Shown in pieces: positions 21,413 to 29,165 of a DNA stretch of 40,173 bases. Position numbers and translations under genes: made by a program. Origin of the DNA: Clostridiaceae bacterium UBA5444 (lineage in GTDB: Bacteria > Bacillota > Clostridia > Clostridiales > Oxobacteraceae). The stretch is taken from contig DIRE01000014.1 of the NCBI GenBank assembly GCA_002426575.1, positions 40,801 through 80,973 on the forward strand, in the 5' to 3' direction. Under the pieces are notes generated by a model that saw only the letters and a list, made by a program, of their open reading frames with translations, searched no databases and had not been told where the DNA came from. The stretch's first letter is position 1. Each line of letters opens with the position of its first letter.

Positions 21413-23338
21413 CTAATATTTAACTCTTTTATCTCCAACCCTCTTTGTAATTTTAACTTGATCAAAGTATTCAAGTAGGGATACAGCATATTTTCTGCTT
21501 GTGGATAGTAAATCCCTATATTCAGCTAGAGTAATCTCTTTATTCTGATTTAGATAATCGTTAAGTAGGTTTATGGAGTTTTCATATGCCTTCTTGGAAA
21601 GTATAAATTCATCATTTATTTTTATAAGCTCTCCAGTATCTATAAGAAGCTCAAATACCATTTTAACATCATCAATACGGTTATTCGGTATATCTTTTTT
21701 AATGCTTTCAATTACATCATTGGTTTTTGGAGGTTCCATACCTGAAGCATTGTATATATCTATAAACTTATTTTTTATATCTTCCTGTATCTTAGTTAAA
21801 GATACATTGAAATCATATAATGATACATATTTATTGTTGGTTTTAATTAACTTATCACACTCTAGTATATGAAGATAATCATCAAATATCTTCTGCTTTA
21901 TATTATTATTGAATATTTTACTCTTTATTTCTTCCTTAGAGGTGCCAACCTTTAGAGGATTTTTTTTATGAAATACTTCTAGCTGCTCTTTAATCCTCTT
22001 ATATTGGTTGTCTAAATAATCCCTATGGCAATATAATGTACCTTCACTGGTTTTAAACCCAATTACCTTCTTTTTATCTTGAAGCATCTTTATATTCTTT
22101 TCTATATCAATACTTTTAATACCTGAGATGTTTGCTATAGCATTTATACTTAAAAATGATGAGCTATTTTTTAATATTATCTGCTCAATTACTTCTTCTG
22201 GAGCACCTTTTTCTTCTATTGATAGCTCTTCTATTACTTTTTTATCAAATCTTTTTCTTTTTGGAGGATTTGGGTTTATTATAATTCCTCCACCTATTGT
22301 ATACATTGGAGAATAGGTTCTTATAACATATCTATCTCCTCTTTTGGCTGCAATAGAATCTTCTAGAGATATCTGCACAAGGGCCGTGTCACTTGGATTT
22401 AACACATCTTTATCAAGCAGTATAACTCTTCCTAAAACTTCTTTTGTTCCATGATATATTTTAACCCTTTCTCTATTTTTAAAAGGCTTTTGTGCATCCT
22501 TTAAGTAGTTTAGACGGCAATCTATCATTGTTGACGGCTCCATGGCCCCTATCTCACCTAATGTGTCTCCTCTTTTTATATTGGCTGACTTTATGCCTGA
22601 TAGATTTATTGCAACCCTCTGTCCTGCAAAGGCGGATTCCACAGTGGTATCGTGTACTTGTATATTTCTAACCCTTGCCTCTATACCTGAAGTATATATT
22701 TCTACCTTATCCCCATTAGATATGATTCCCCCCATTAAAGTTCCAGTAACCACTGTTCCAAATCCGCTTACAGTAAATACCCTATCAACGGGAAGTCTAA
22801 AAAAGTCACTTGTATTCTTTTCAGTTACATCTTCAGATAAAGAATCAATAGCCTTTATTAGTTCATTAATACCTTCTTTTGTTGTAGAAGATACAGGGAT
22901 AATCTGTGCATCCTTTAGAAAAGTACCTTGTAAATACTTTTGAGTGTCCTCAATAACTACATTAAGCCATTCCTCATCCACCATGTCTTTTTTGGTTATT
23001 ACAACTATACCCTTTTCCACTCCTAAAAGGGATAGTATATTTAAATGTTCCCTCGTTTGAGGCATTACTCCTTCATCGGCGGCAATTGTTAAAAGTACTA
23101 TATCTATTCCACTTGCGCCAGCAAGCATATTTTTTATAAACTTTTCGTGGCCAGGAACATCTACTATTCCAACTCTTTTGCCTGAAGGTAGGTCAAAGTA
23201 AGTAAAACCTAAATTAATAGATATTCCTCTCTCTTTCTCTTCTCTTAAAGTATCAGTTTCTCTTCCAGTGAGAGCCTTTATAAGTGTTGTCTTTCCATGA
23301 TCTATATGTCCCGCAGTTCCCACAATAATGTGCTTCAT
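21413..23338 (-). CDS. selB: Selenocysteine-specific elongation factor SelB
   Basis: SelB delivers Sec-tRNA to UGA codons marked by a SECIS hairpin. The 641-residue protein has a GTPase domain with GTAGHIDHGKTTL (residues 7-19), DVPGHEKF and VITKKDMVD. Beta-barrel domains follow (FTVSGFGTVVTGTLMGG), then C-terminal winged helices that bind the SECIS RNA, ending VGDKRVKY. Length is typical. It starts 12 bases after selA, forming a selD-selA-selB operon. In many Clostridia the tRNA-Sec gene follows directly; here it is 10 kb away. Confidence 0.96.
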   Translation of the reverse strand: MKHIIVGTAGHIDHGKTTLIKALTGRETDTLREEKERGISINLGFTYFDLPSGKRVGIVDVPGHEKFIKNMLAGASGIDIVLLTIAADEGVMPQTREHLNILSLLGVEKGIVVITKKDMVDEEWLNVVIEDTQKYLQGTFLKDAQIIPVSSTTKEGINELIKAIDSLSEDVTEKNTSDFFRLPVDRVFTVSGFGTVVTGTLMGGIISNGDKVEIYTSGIEARVRNIQVHDTTVESAFAGQRVAINLSGIKSANIKRGDTLGEIGAMEPSTMIDCRLNYLKDAQKPFKNRERVKIYHGTKEVLGRVILLDKDVLNPSDTALVQISLEDSIAAKRGDRYVIRTYSPMYTIGGGIIINPNPPKRKRFDKKVIEELSIEEKGAPEEVIEQIILKNSSSFLSINAIANISGIKSIDIEKNIKMLQDKKKVIGFKTSEGTLYCHRDYLDNQYKRIKEQLEVFHKKNPLKVGTSKEEIKSKIFNNNIKQKIFDDYLHILECDKLIKTNNKYVSLYDFNVSLTKIQEDIKNKFIDIYNASGMEPPKTNDVIESIKKDIPNNRIDDVKMVFELLIDTGELIKINDEFILSKKAYENSINLLNDYLNQNKEITLAEYRDLLSTSRKYAVSLLEYFDQVKITKRVGDKRVKY

Positions 23339-23349
23339 TTTTATTCCTC

Positions 23350-24753
23350 CTATAAAACCTCAACTAAAGCATCCCTTATAAGGTTGTACTCATCTATGCT
23401 AATGGTCCTTACATCAAGTAGTATTCTATTTTTTCGTATTCTAGCTATTATAGGGGTTTGTGCATATCTTAGCTTTTCTTCTAATTTATTTGGTGAAATA
23501 AAATATGGCTTTATACTTACCCCATAGGTTGGAAGCATCTCAAGAGGCATTGATCCTCCTCCAACTTCAGAATACTCATGAACAATACCTATCTCTGCTT
23601 TATCGCCTATAGAGGTCTTAAGCATACCTAATAGCTTGTTTGCATTTGATTCAAGTTCATTTAAGTCCTTAGTTATCATATTAAGAGTTGGTATATTATT
23701 AATTGCAGTTGATTCATCTAAATATAGTTTTAATGTAGCTTCTAATGCTGCTATGGTCATTTTATCAACCCTTATAGCCCTCGTTAAAGGATTTTTCTTC
23801 ATTTTATCCACTAAAGATTTTTTCCCTACAATAATGCCTGCTTGAGGCCCACCAAGCATTTTATCTCCGCTAAATGTAACAATATCTATTCCTGACTTTA
23901 TTGATTCCTGCACGGTAGGCTCATAGCTTAGGCCGTATTTCGAGAAATCAACAAAACTGCCGCTTCCAATGTCCTCAAATACTGGTATTCTATTTTGTTT
24001 TCCTATTAGGGCAAGATCTCCCCTATCAACAGATTCAGTAAACCCAAGTATCTTAAAATTGCTTGTATGGACTTTAAGAATCAATCCGGTATCCTCACCT
24101 ATAGCCTTTTCATAGTCTAATATATGGGTTTTATTTGTTGTCCCCACCTCTTTAAGTATTGCACCGCTTTGCTCCATCACCTCTGGTATCCTAAAGGAGC
24201 CTCCTATTTCCACAAGCTCTCCCCTTGATACTATGGCTTCTTTTCCCCTGCATAATGTGCTTAATACTAAAAGAACTGCTGCAGCGTTGTTATTTACTAC
24301 CATTGCTGCCTCTGCCCCTGTTATAGTCTTTATTATGTCTTCTATGTGGCTATATCTTGAGCCTCTAGTTCCCTCATTTATATCATATTCTAGGTTGCTG
24401 TAATGTACTGCAACATCCTCTACTGCTTCTATGGCATCTTTGCATAAAATTGATCTTCCAAGGTTGGTATGTATTATGACTCCAGTAGCATTTACTACCC
24501 TTTTAAGATTATTTGTTTTGTATCTTTTAGTATATTTTACAGCGTTATCAGCTATATAATCTACATCTATTATATAATCCTTAATCCCCTCTTTAGGGAG
24601 GTTTAATATTTGATTTCTTATATCTTCTATAGATTTTCTTACAGATTCAACTATAAATACATATGGTATATATTCTTTAATTTCAGCTATTTTGTCCATA
24701 TTAAGTATTTCATCAACTTTTGGTATATTGCATAATAAACTTTTTCTATCCAT
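23350..24753 (-). CDS. selA: Selenocysteine synthase SelA
   Basis: PLP enzyme that converts Ser-tRNA-Sec to Sec-tRNA-Sec with selenophosphate. The preferred ATG gives 467 residues; an extension of 18 codons upstream reads through a less conserved segment and is longer than usual SelA. Family segments are VVNATGVIIHTNLGRS near 80-95, AAMVVNNNAAAVLL, and the PLP-lysine site TFSGDKMLGGPQAG near residue 300. A G-rich stretch, GGGGGCGG, lies about 12 bases before the ATG. It sits between selD and selB. Confidence 0.95.
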   Translation of the reverse strand: MDRKSLLCNIPKVDEILNMDKIAEIKEYIPYVFIVESVRKSIEDIRNQILNLPKEGIKDYIIDVDYIADNAVKYTKRYKTNNLKRVVNATGVIIHTNLGRSILCKDAIEAVEDVAVHYSNLEYDINEGTRGSRYSHIEDIIKTITGAEAAMVVNNNAAAVLLVLSTLCRGKEAIVSRGELVEIGGSFRIPEVMEQSGAILKEVGTTNKTHILDYEKAIGEDTGLILKVHTSNFKILGFTESVDRGDLALIGKQNRIPVFEDIGSGSFVDFSKYGLSYEPTVQESIKSGIDIVTFSGDKMLGGPQAGIIVGKKSLVDKMKKNPLTRAIRVDKMTIAALEATLKLYLDESTAINNIPTLNMITKDLNELESNANKLLGMLKTSIGDKAEIGIVHEYSEVGGGSMPLEMLPTYGVSIKPYFISPNKLEEKLRYAQTPIIARIRKNRILLDVRTISIDEYNLIRDALVEVL

Positions 24754-24796
24754 AATAAACAATCCGCCCCCACTCTTATGGTAAAAAGATTTATAT

Positions 24797-24853
24797 GAAG
24801 GTTTCAATAATTTTTATGCTTATGCTTGGGTTTTAAGTATTATTAAAACCTTC
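24797..24853 (-). other. Hairpin between selD and selA
   Basis: GAAGGTTT-C-AATAAT (24797-24811) faces ATTATT-A-AAACCTTC (24839-24853), giving 14 pairs with one mismatch around a 27-base loop. On the minus strand it begins 6 bases past the selD stop. No clean T-run follows, so it may be a partial terminator or a processing hairpin that sets selA/selB levels. Confidence 0.45.
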
Positions 24854-24858
24854 TATAT

Positions 24859-25893
24859 TTAATCTACATAAATAGAATAATCATTCTTTAGAACTACTTC
24901 TCCTATTATACTAGATTTTGTTTTAATTGATTTTAAGTCCTCCATAATATACGGCGCAATACTTTTGTCAACTGATAAAAGTAGGCCTCCAGATGTCTGA
25001 GGATCAAATAATATATCTTTTTTAAATTCCTCTATTCCATCTTTAAAATAGTACTTATCCTTTATATGCTCCCTATTTCTATATGCTCCGCCAGGTATTA
25101 TACCCATTTTTGCAAAATCTTCTGCTCCATCTAGAGTCAATATATCTTCATAATGTATATTTGCAGAGGCACCACTTGATGATACCATCTCATATAAATG
25201 TCCCATAAGCCCAAAGCCTGTTATATCTGTGCATGCATTTATATTATATTTATTTGCAATATCTGAAGCATATTTATTTAAATATGCCATATTTAATACG
25301 GCATCATCTATATTCTTTTGGGATGCTATTTCACCTTTTATTGCCGTGTTTATTATTCCTATTCCTAGAGGTTTTGTTAATATCAATACATCCCCTGCTT
25401 TAGCAGTGGAATTAGACCATATCTTATTGGGATTTACAACCCCAGTCACTGATAATCCATATTTAGGCACCTTATCATCAATAGAGTGACCTCCTACAAT
25501 AGAAGCTCCAGCTTCTAATACTTTGTCCGCCCCTCCCTTTAAAATATCTCCTAATATATCTATAGGAAGGCAGGTTGGGAAGCATACTATGTTAAGAGCA
25601 AATAAGGGCTTGCCCCCCATTGCATATATATCACTTAATGAATTAGCGGCTGCAATTTGTCCAAAAGTATAAGGGTCATCCACTATAGGTGTAAAAAAGT
25701 CTAGTGTCTCAATTATTGCAGTTTCATCATTTATTTTGTATACGGCCCCATCATCAGATGTATCAAGACCAACTAGGAGGTTAGGATCTTCAAATTTAGG
25801 TAAGCGGCACAGCACCTGTGCCAGGGTCTCAGGCCCTATTTTAGCTGCTCACCCAGCGCTTTCAGTCATTTGAGTCAATTTAAGTTCCTTCAT
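24859..25893 (-). CDS. selD: Selenophosphate synthetase SelD, a selenoprotein (UGA codon 15)
   Basis: SelD makes selenophosphate from selenide and ATP. A naive translation begins only at MLCRLPKFED because an in-frame TGA (25851-25849) interrupts the frame. From the ATG at 25893, which follows GGGGGG, the product is M-K-E-L-K-L-T-Q-M-T-E-S-A-G-U-A-A-K-I-G-P and so on, 344 residues. The UGA sits at the catalytic position of Cys17 in E. coli SelD, three residues before the essential Lys. Later segments DTSDDGAVY, FGQIAAANSLSDIYAMGG, GGHSIDD and DPQTSGGLL are typical. With selA, selB and tRNA-Sec present, read-through as selenocysteine is expected. Confidence 0.95.
25806..25851 (-). promoter_or_regulatory. 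SECIS-like element of selD
   Basis: Directly after the UGA codon the minus-strand RNA can form GGG-(7)-CCC, then GGCACAG-GUG-CUGUGCC, a 7-bp stem with a G/U loop. The loop is about 33 bases past the UGA, within the range of bacterial SECIS elements. The exact fold used was not computed. Confidence 0.6.
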
Positions 25894-25976
25894 TATGTTC
25901 CCCCCTTTTATAATATCTATATCTGATTCTATAACAACCCCCAAAAAGCCGCAACCCATTATTATCAAACTTTTTC

Positions 25977-26125
25977 TTTTAAGTAACTTCCCGTTTTTAA
26001 ACTGGATATGTTGAATTTACTTTTTGCTGCTCCAAAATGCCTATTTTTCTCGAATAAGAAAAGTTGACAAAAATAGGCATTTAAGTCGCTGCATACAGTA
26101 AACCAACATATCCTAAGGTCAAGCT
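25977..26125 (+). repeat. Nested palindromic repeat, copy A (with internal palindrome)
   Basis: The segment CTTTTAAGTAACTTCCCG through GGATATGTTG, ACTGCTCC-like GCTGCTCC, and GTAAACCAACATATCC matches the reverse complement of copy B at 28267-28376. GGATATGTTG and CAACATATCC form the inner stem. About 60 bases are inserted at the loop relative to copy B. They contain a perfect 14-bp inverted repeat, AAATGCCTATTTTT (26035-26048) and its complement (26069-26082). The outer arms seen in copy B are degraded here. No gene is visible in 25894-26148. Confidence 0.75.
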
Positions 26126-26148
26126 ATATTATAAATTCCGCTGGGTTG

Positions 26149-26748
26149 TCAATTAACGGTGATTAATTCTTTTATCCTTTCAAAGGTTTTTCCGTTTCCT
26201 ATTCTTTCTACGTTTGTTATTTCTTCAATTTTTTTATATCTTCCATTTTTCTCTCTATAGTTTACTATATTGTTTGCAATTGTTGGGCCAACTCCGGGGA
26301 GAAAATCATCAAGCTCTTTTGCCGTAGCCGTGTTTATATTTATTTTGCCTCCCTTTATAGAGCCTTTTTCAACTGTGTCTTTTTCATCATACCTCTTAAG
26401 TATATCTATGTGCTGCTCATCGCTTACCTTTTCTGATAGGTTTACTGAAACTTTATCAGCATTATCTGTAAACCCTCCTGCAGAATCTACAACATCTTTT
26501 ATTCTAAAGCCTTTTTTCATCTCATAAATCCCAGGGTTATTTACTTCTCCAGTTATATATACACATATTGTCTCTGGCTCTAAGCCTAATCTTTCATCGC
26601 TTTCTTTCCTATTTTCTTCCTCATTTTGCTTTGCAACCTTTACACTGCTTTCTTTGTATACAACCATCTTATATACAAATGCTATACCTAATATAATAAT
26701 CACAGTCAAAAGTATAACCTTTTCTTCTATTTTATTTAGTTTAAACAA
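26149..26748 (-). CDS. comEA: Competence DNA receptor ComEA
   Basis: ComEA binds double-stranded DNA at the cell surface and passes it to the ComEC channel. The 199-residue product starts at TTG, with AAGGAGGTG six bases upstream; a longer frame to 26814 lacks a ribosome site. It has one N-terminal membrane segment (about residues 10-28), an SLBB-like domain (ICVYITGEVNNPGIYEM to about residue 115), and a C-terminal helix-hairpin-helix DNA-binding domain (INTATAKELDDFLPGVGPTI). In Bacillus it is next to comEC. Here the two are 20 kb apart, and comEA is divergent from the carboxypeptidase gene. Confidence 0.93.
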   Translation of the reverse strand: MFKLNKIEEKVILLTVIIILGIAFVYKMVVYKESSVKVAKQNEEENRKESDERLGLEPETICVYITGEVNNPGIYEMKKGFRIKDVVDSAGGFTDNADKVSVNLSEKVSDEQHIDILKRYDEKDTVEKGSIKGGKININTATAKELDDFLPGVGPTIANNIVNYREKNGRYKKIEEITNVERIGNGKTFERIKELITVN

Positions 26749-26846
26749 AATAAACACCTCCTTGTACAAATTATTACCATTCCCCTCTTGTTTTAACAAA
26801 AAGTTAGAAAACATACTATATTTAACTACACAATAAAACCGTTTTT

Positions 26847-26874
26847 TTGATATACTAATATAGATGGTTATAAG
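26847..26874 (+). promoter_or_regulatory. Candidate promoter of dacF
   Basis: TTGATA, 16-base spacer and TATAAG, about 50 bases upstream of the start codon. This fits a housekeeping promoter; a sporulation-sigma promoter in the same region cannot be excluded. Confidence 0.5.
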
Positions 26875-26924
26875 GCATTTGTTAAACTTATGATGAGTTA
26901 CTAGAAATGTTAGGGAGTGATTTA

Positions 26925-28166
26925 ATGAAGAGAGTGTTAATTAGTATAGTTCTTATTTTATTAGCAACACTTAATAGAGTAGCTTATGCAGCATCCCCTC
27001 CTCCGCAAGTTACTGCTGATGGTGCAATACTAATAGACGCTAATTCAGGGAATATATTATTTGAGAAAAATAAGGATACCCGATTTTTCCCAGCAAGCAC
27101 TACAAAAATAATGACCGCTCTTTTGGTACTTGAGAATTGCAAGCTCGATGACAAAGTAATGGTAGGAACAAAGCCTTCTTCCTTTGTGGATGGTAATAAA
27201 ATATATATATTTAAAGACGAGGAGTTTACTATTGAGCAGCTTCTTTATGCATTATTACTAGAATCCGCAAATGATGTGGCCATTGCCCTTGCAGAACATG
27301 TATCAGGTACTGAAGAGGCTTTTGCAAGCCTTATGACGGAGAGAGCAAAAGAACTAGGCTGTAAAAACACACATTTTGTAAATGCCCATGGACTTGATGA
27401 TCCAAACCATTATACAACTGCCTATGATTTATCTCTTATTGCAAAAGAAGCCATGAAAAACGAAGATTTTAGAAAAATAATTACTACAAGGTCCTATTTT
27501 ATACCCCCTACAAACAAACAACCTCTTAAGCGTCCATTGAATTTAAGAAATAATATAGTATTAAATACAAAATATCATGTAGATGGCGCAGATGGTATAA
27601 AAACTGGGTATACAACCATTGCTGGCCATAGTTTTGCAGGTTCCGCTTTAAGAGGGGATACAAGGCTAATTGTTGTATTACTTCATGACAAAAAACCCGG
27701 GCTGTGGGAAGATGCTCAGGCCTTACTTAATTATGGCTTTGATAACTTTAAAACTGTAAAAAAGGTAAGTGCGGGAGATGTTGTTAAAACAGTTAAAGCA
27801 GATGGTACCAATATAGAGATACCATTAATTGCAGGAAAAGACTTTTATTATACTTGTCCAATTGACGAAGATGTAGAAATCTCAACCAACACATCCCTGC
27901 CAAGAGGCTTAAATGGCACTATATTTAAAGGGCAGAAATTAGGTTATGAAGAGTTTATTTCAAATGGTACTAAAGTAGGTTCTATAGATCTTTTAGCAGG
28001 TAATGAGATGCCTGCCACCATATTACATAACTACAATAATGATTGTAAAAGCAAAATTAACAAATCTTATAGCCCAATTATGGTAATACTCTCAGTAGGA
28101 GCAATTACCTTCACAATACTAAGTACCATAAATTATACAATCAAAAGAAGAAGATGGAGCAAATAA
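26925..28166 (+). CDS. dacF: D-alanyl-D-alanine carboxypeptidase, DacF type
   Basis: Low-molecular-weight penicillin-binding protein of 413 residues that trims the terminal D-Ala of peptidoglycan stem peptides. The ATG at 26925 has AGGGAGTG five bases upstream; an ATG six codons earlier lacks one. It has a signal peptide (MKRVLISIVLILLATL, cleavage near AYA-AS). The serine active site is FPASTTKIM near residue 60, SAN is in LLLESANDVA, and KTG is in DGIKTGYT. A PBP5_C-like domain is followed by a C-terminal membrane anchor. It is one of the few plus-strand genes and is bracketed, with comEA, by inverted repeats. Confidence 0.93.
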   Translation: MKRVLISIVLILLATLNRVAYAASPPPQVTADGAILIDANSGNILFEKNKDTRFFPASTTKIMTALLVLENCKLDDKVMVGTKPSSFVDGNKIYIFKDEEFTIEQLLYALLLESANDVAIALAEHVSGTEEAFASLMTERAKELGCKNTHFVNAHGLDDPNHYTTAYDLSLIAKEAMKNEDFRKIITTRSYFIPPTNKQPLKRPLNLRNNIVLNTKYHVDGADGIKTGYTTIAGHSFAGSALRGDTRLIVVLLHDKKPGLWEDAQALLNYGFDNFKTVKKVSAGDVVKTVKADGTNIEIPLIAGKDFYYTCPIDEDVEISTNTSLPRGLNGTIFKGQKLGYEEFISNGTKVGSIDLLAGNEMPATILHNYNNDCKSKINKSYSPIMVILSVGAITFTILSTINYTIKRRRWSK

Positions 28167-28187
28167 CGCCCCATCTTCTTCTTTTGA
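28141..28187 (+). terminator. Terminator of dacF
   Basis: A perfect 17-bp inverted repeat (TCAAAAGAAGAAGATGG and its complement) with a 13-base loop. The left arm overlaps the last codons of dacF. The right arm ends CTTCTTTTGA. Strong stem, short T-run. Confidence 0.75.
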
Positions 28188-28266
28188 TAAATTACAAGAC
28201 TAAATTAGACTGAAAAGTAAAAATGGGTCTAATTTATCTTTTAATTAAGTTCCATCTTCTTTTAAA

Positions 28267-28376
28267 TGGCTATGTTTTAATACAGTGCTGATTTCAGGAT
28301 ATGTTGGTTTACTGGAGCAGTGAAAGTCAACCAACATATCCGGTTTAAAAACGAGAAGTTACTTAAAACATAGCCG
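28267..28376 (+). repeat. Nested palindromic repeat, copy B
   Basis: About 110 bases with three nested inverted repeats: outer GGCTATGTTTTAA/TTAAAACATAGCC (28268-28280 and 28363-28375), middle GGATATGTTGGTT/AACCAACATATCC (28297-28309 and 28329-28341), inner ACTG-GAG-CAGT. The reverse complement matches copy A at 25977-26125. Size and structure resemble a non-coding miniature element. It lies six bases upstream of the ridA stop, on the far side of dacF. Confidence 0.8.
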
Positions 28377-28382
28377 CTTAAA

Positions 28383-28766
28383 TTAACCCTTACATATTAT
28401 AGCCTCTATTTCAATGTCTGCATCCTTTGGGAGTTTTGCTACTTGTATACAAGATCTGGCAGGCTGATTTTTGTCAAAGTATTTACCATATACCTCATTT
28501 ACAGCTCCGAAATCATCCATATTTTTAATGTATATAGTAGTCTTAACAACGTCTTCTAAAATACATCCTTCTTCTTTGGCAATAGCTATTATATTCTCTA
28601 TGCATTGAGCAGTAGCTTTTTTTATATCTCCATATACTATTCCCCCTGAGACAGGATCAGCTGGCAGCTGCCCTGATGTAAATATAAACCCACCAGCTTT
28701 TATAGCTTGAGAATATGGACCTATAGCTGCGGGAGCCCCGTTTGTGTTTATTACACCCTTTTCCAT
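28383..28766 (-). CDS. ridA: RidA family enamine/imine deaminase
   Basis: RidA hydrolyses reactive 2-aminoacrylate and related imines released by PLP enzymes. The 127-residue product shows the family opening APAAIGPYSQAIKAGGFIF, FTSGQLP, and the C-terminal signature QPARSCIQVAKLPKDADIEI with the catalytic Arg and following Glu. ATG with AGGAGG ahead. It lies 20 bases downstream of rsfS and is likely the last gene of that operon. Confidence 0.95.
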   Translation of the reverse strand: MEKGVINTNGAPAAIGPYSQAIKAGGFIFTSGQLPADPVSGGIVYGDIKKATAQCIENIIAIAKEEGCILEDVVKTTIYIKNMDDFGAVNEVYGKYFDKNQPARSCIQVAKLPKDADIEIEAIICKG

Positions 28767-28785
28767 ACTATTCCTCCTCGTAAAG

Positions 28786-29130
28786 TTAAAAATTAACTAC
28801 CTCTGCATCAGCCCAAAGTCTTTCAATGTCGTAGAACTCTCTATCTTCATTATGAAAAACATGAATAATTATATCTCCAAAATCTAGTAATATCCATCTT
28901 GCAGTATCATATCCTTCTCTATGGCTAATAGGAAATCCACTTTCTGTTAGCTTATCTTCTATCTCGTCAGCAATAGCTTTTACCTGAGTAGAAGAGTTAC
29001 CACTACAAATTATAAAATAATCTGCTATTGGAGATATGTCTTTTATATCAAGAACCTTTATATCTATTGCCTGTTTATTCTCTGCTGCATTACAGGCAAT
29101 AGATATAGCTAATTTTGAATCTAATACCAA
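28786..29130 (-). CDS. rsfS: Ribosomal silencing factor RsfS
   Basis: RsfS binds ribosomal protein L14 and blocks subunit joining in starvation. The 114-residue product has the full DUF143 signature: DIKDISPIADYFIICSGNSS, then HREGYDTARWILLDFGDIII, HVFHNEDREFYDIERLW. It follows the LCP gene by 36 bases, in the conserved nadD-yqeK-(LCP)-rsfS order of Firmicutes. Confidence 0.95.
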   Translation of the reverse strand: MVLDSKLAISIACNAAENKQAIDIKVLDIKDISPIADYFIICSGNSSTQVKAIADEIEDKLTESGFPISHREGYDTARWILLDFGDIIIHVFHNEDREFYDIERLWADAEVVNF

Positions 29131-29165
29131 ATGCTCCCCTCCTATTTTTCATATTCTTTTGTATC

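Noticed and set aside
24859..25815. SelD as a short protein starting at MLCRLPKF
   Set aside because: The upstream frame encodes the conserved N-terminus through an in-frame UGA, so the short version is an artefact of treating UGA as stop.
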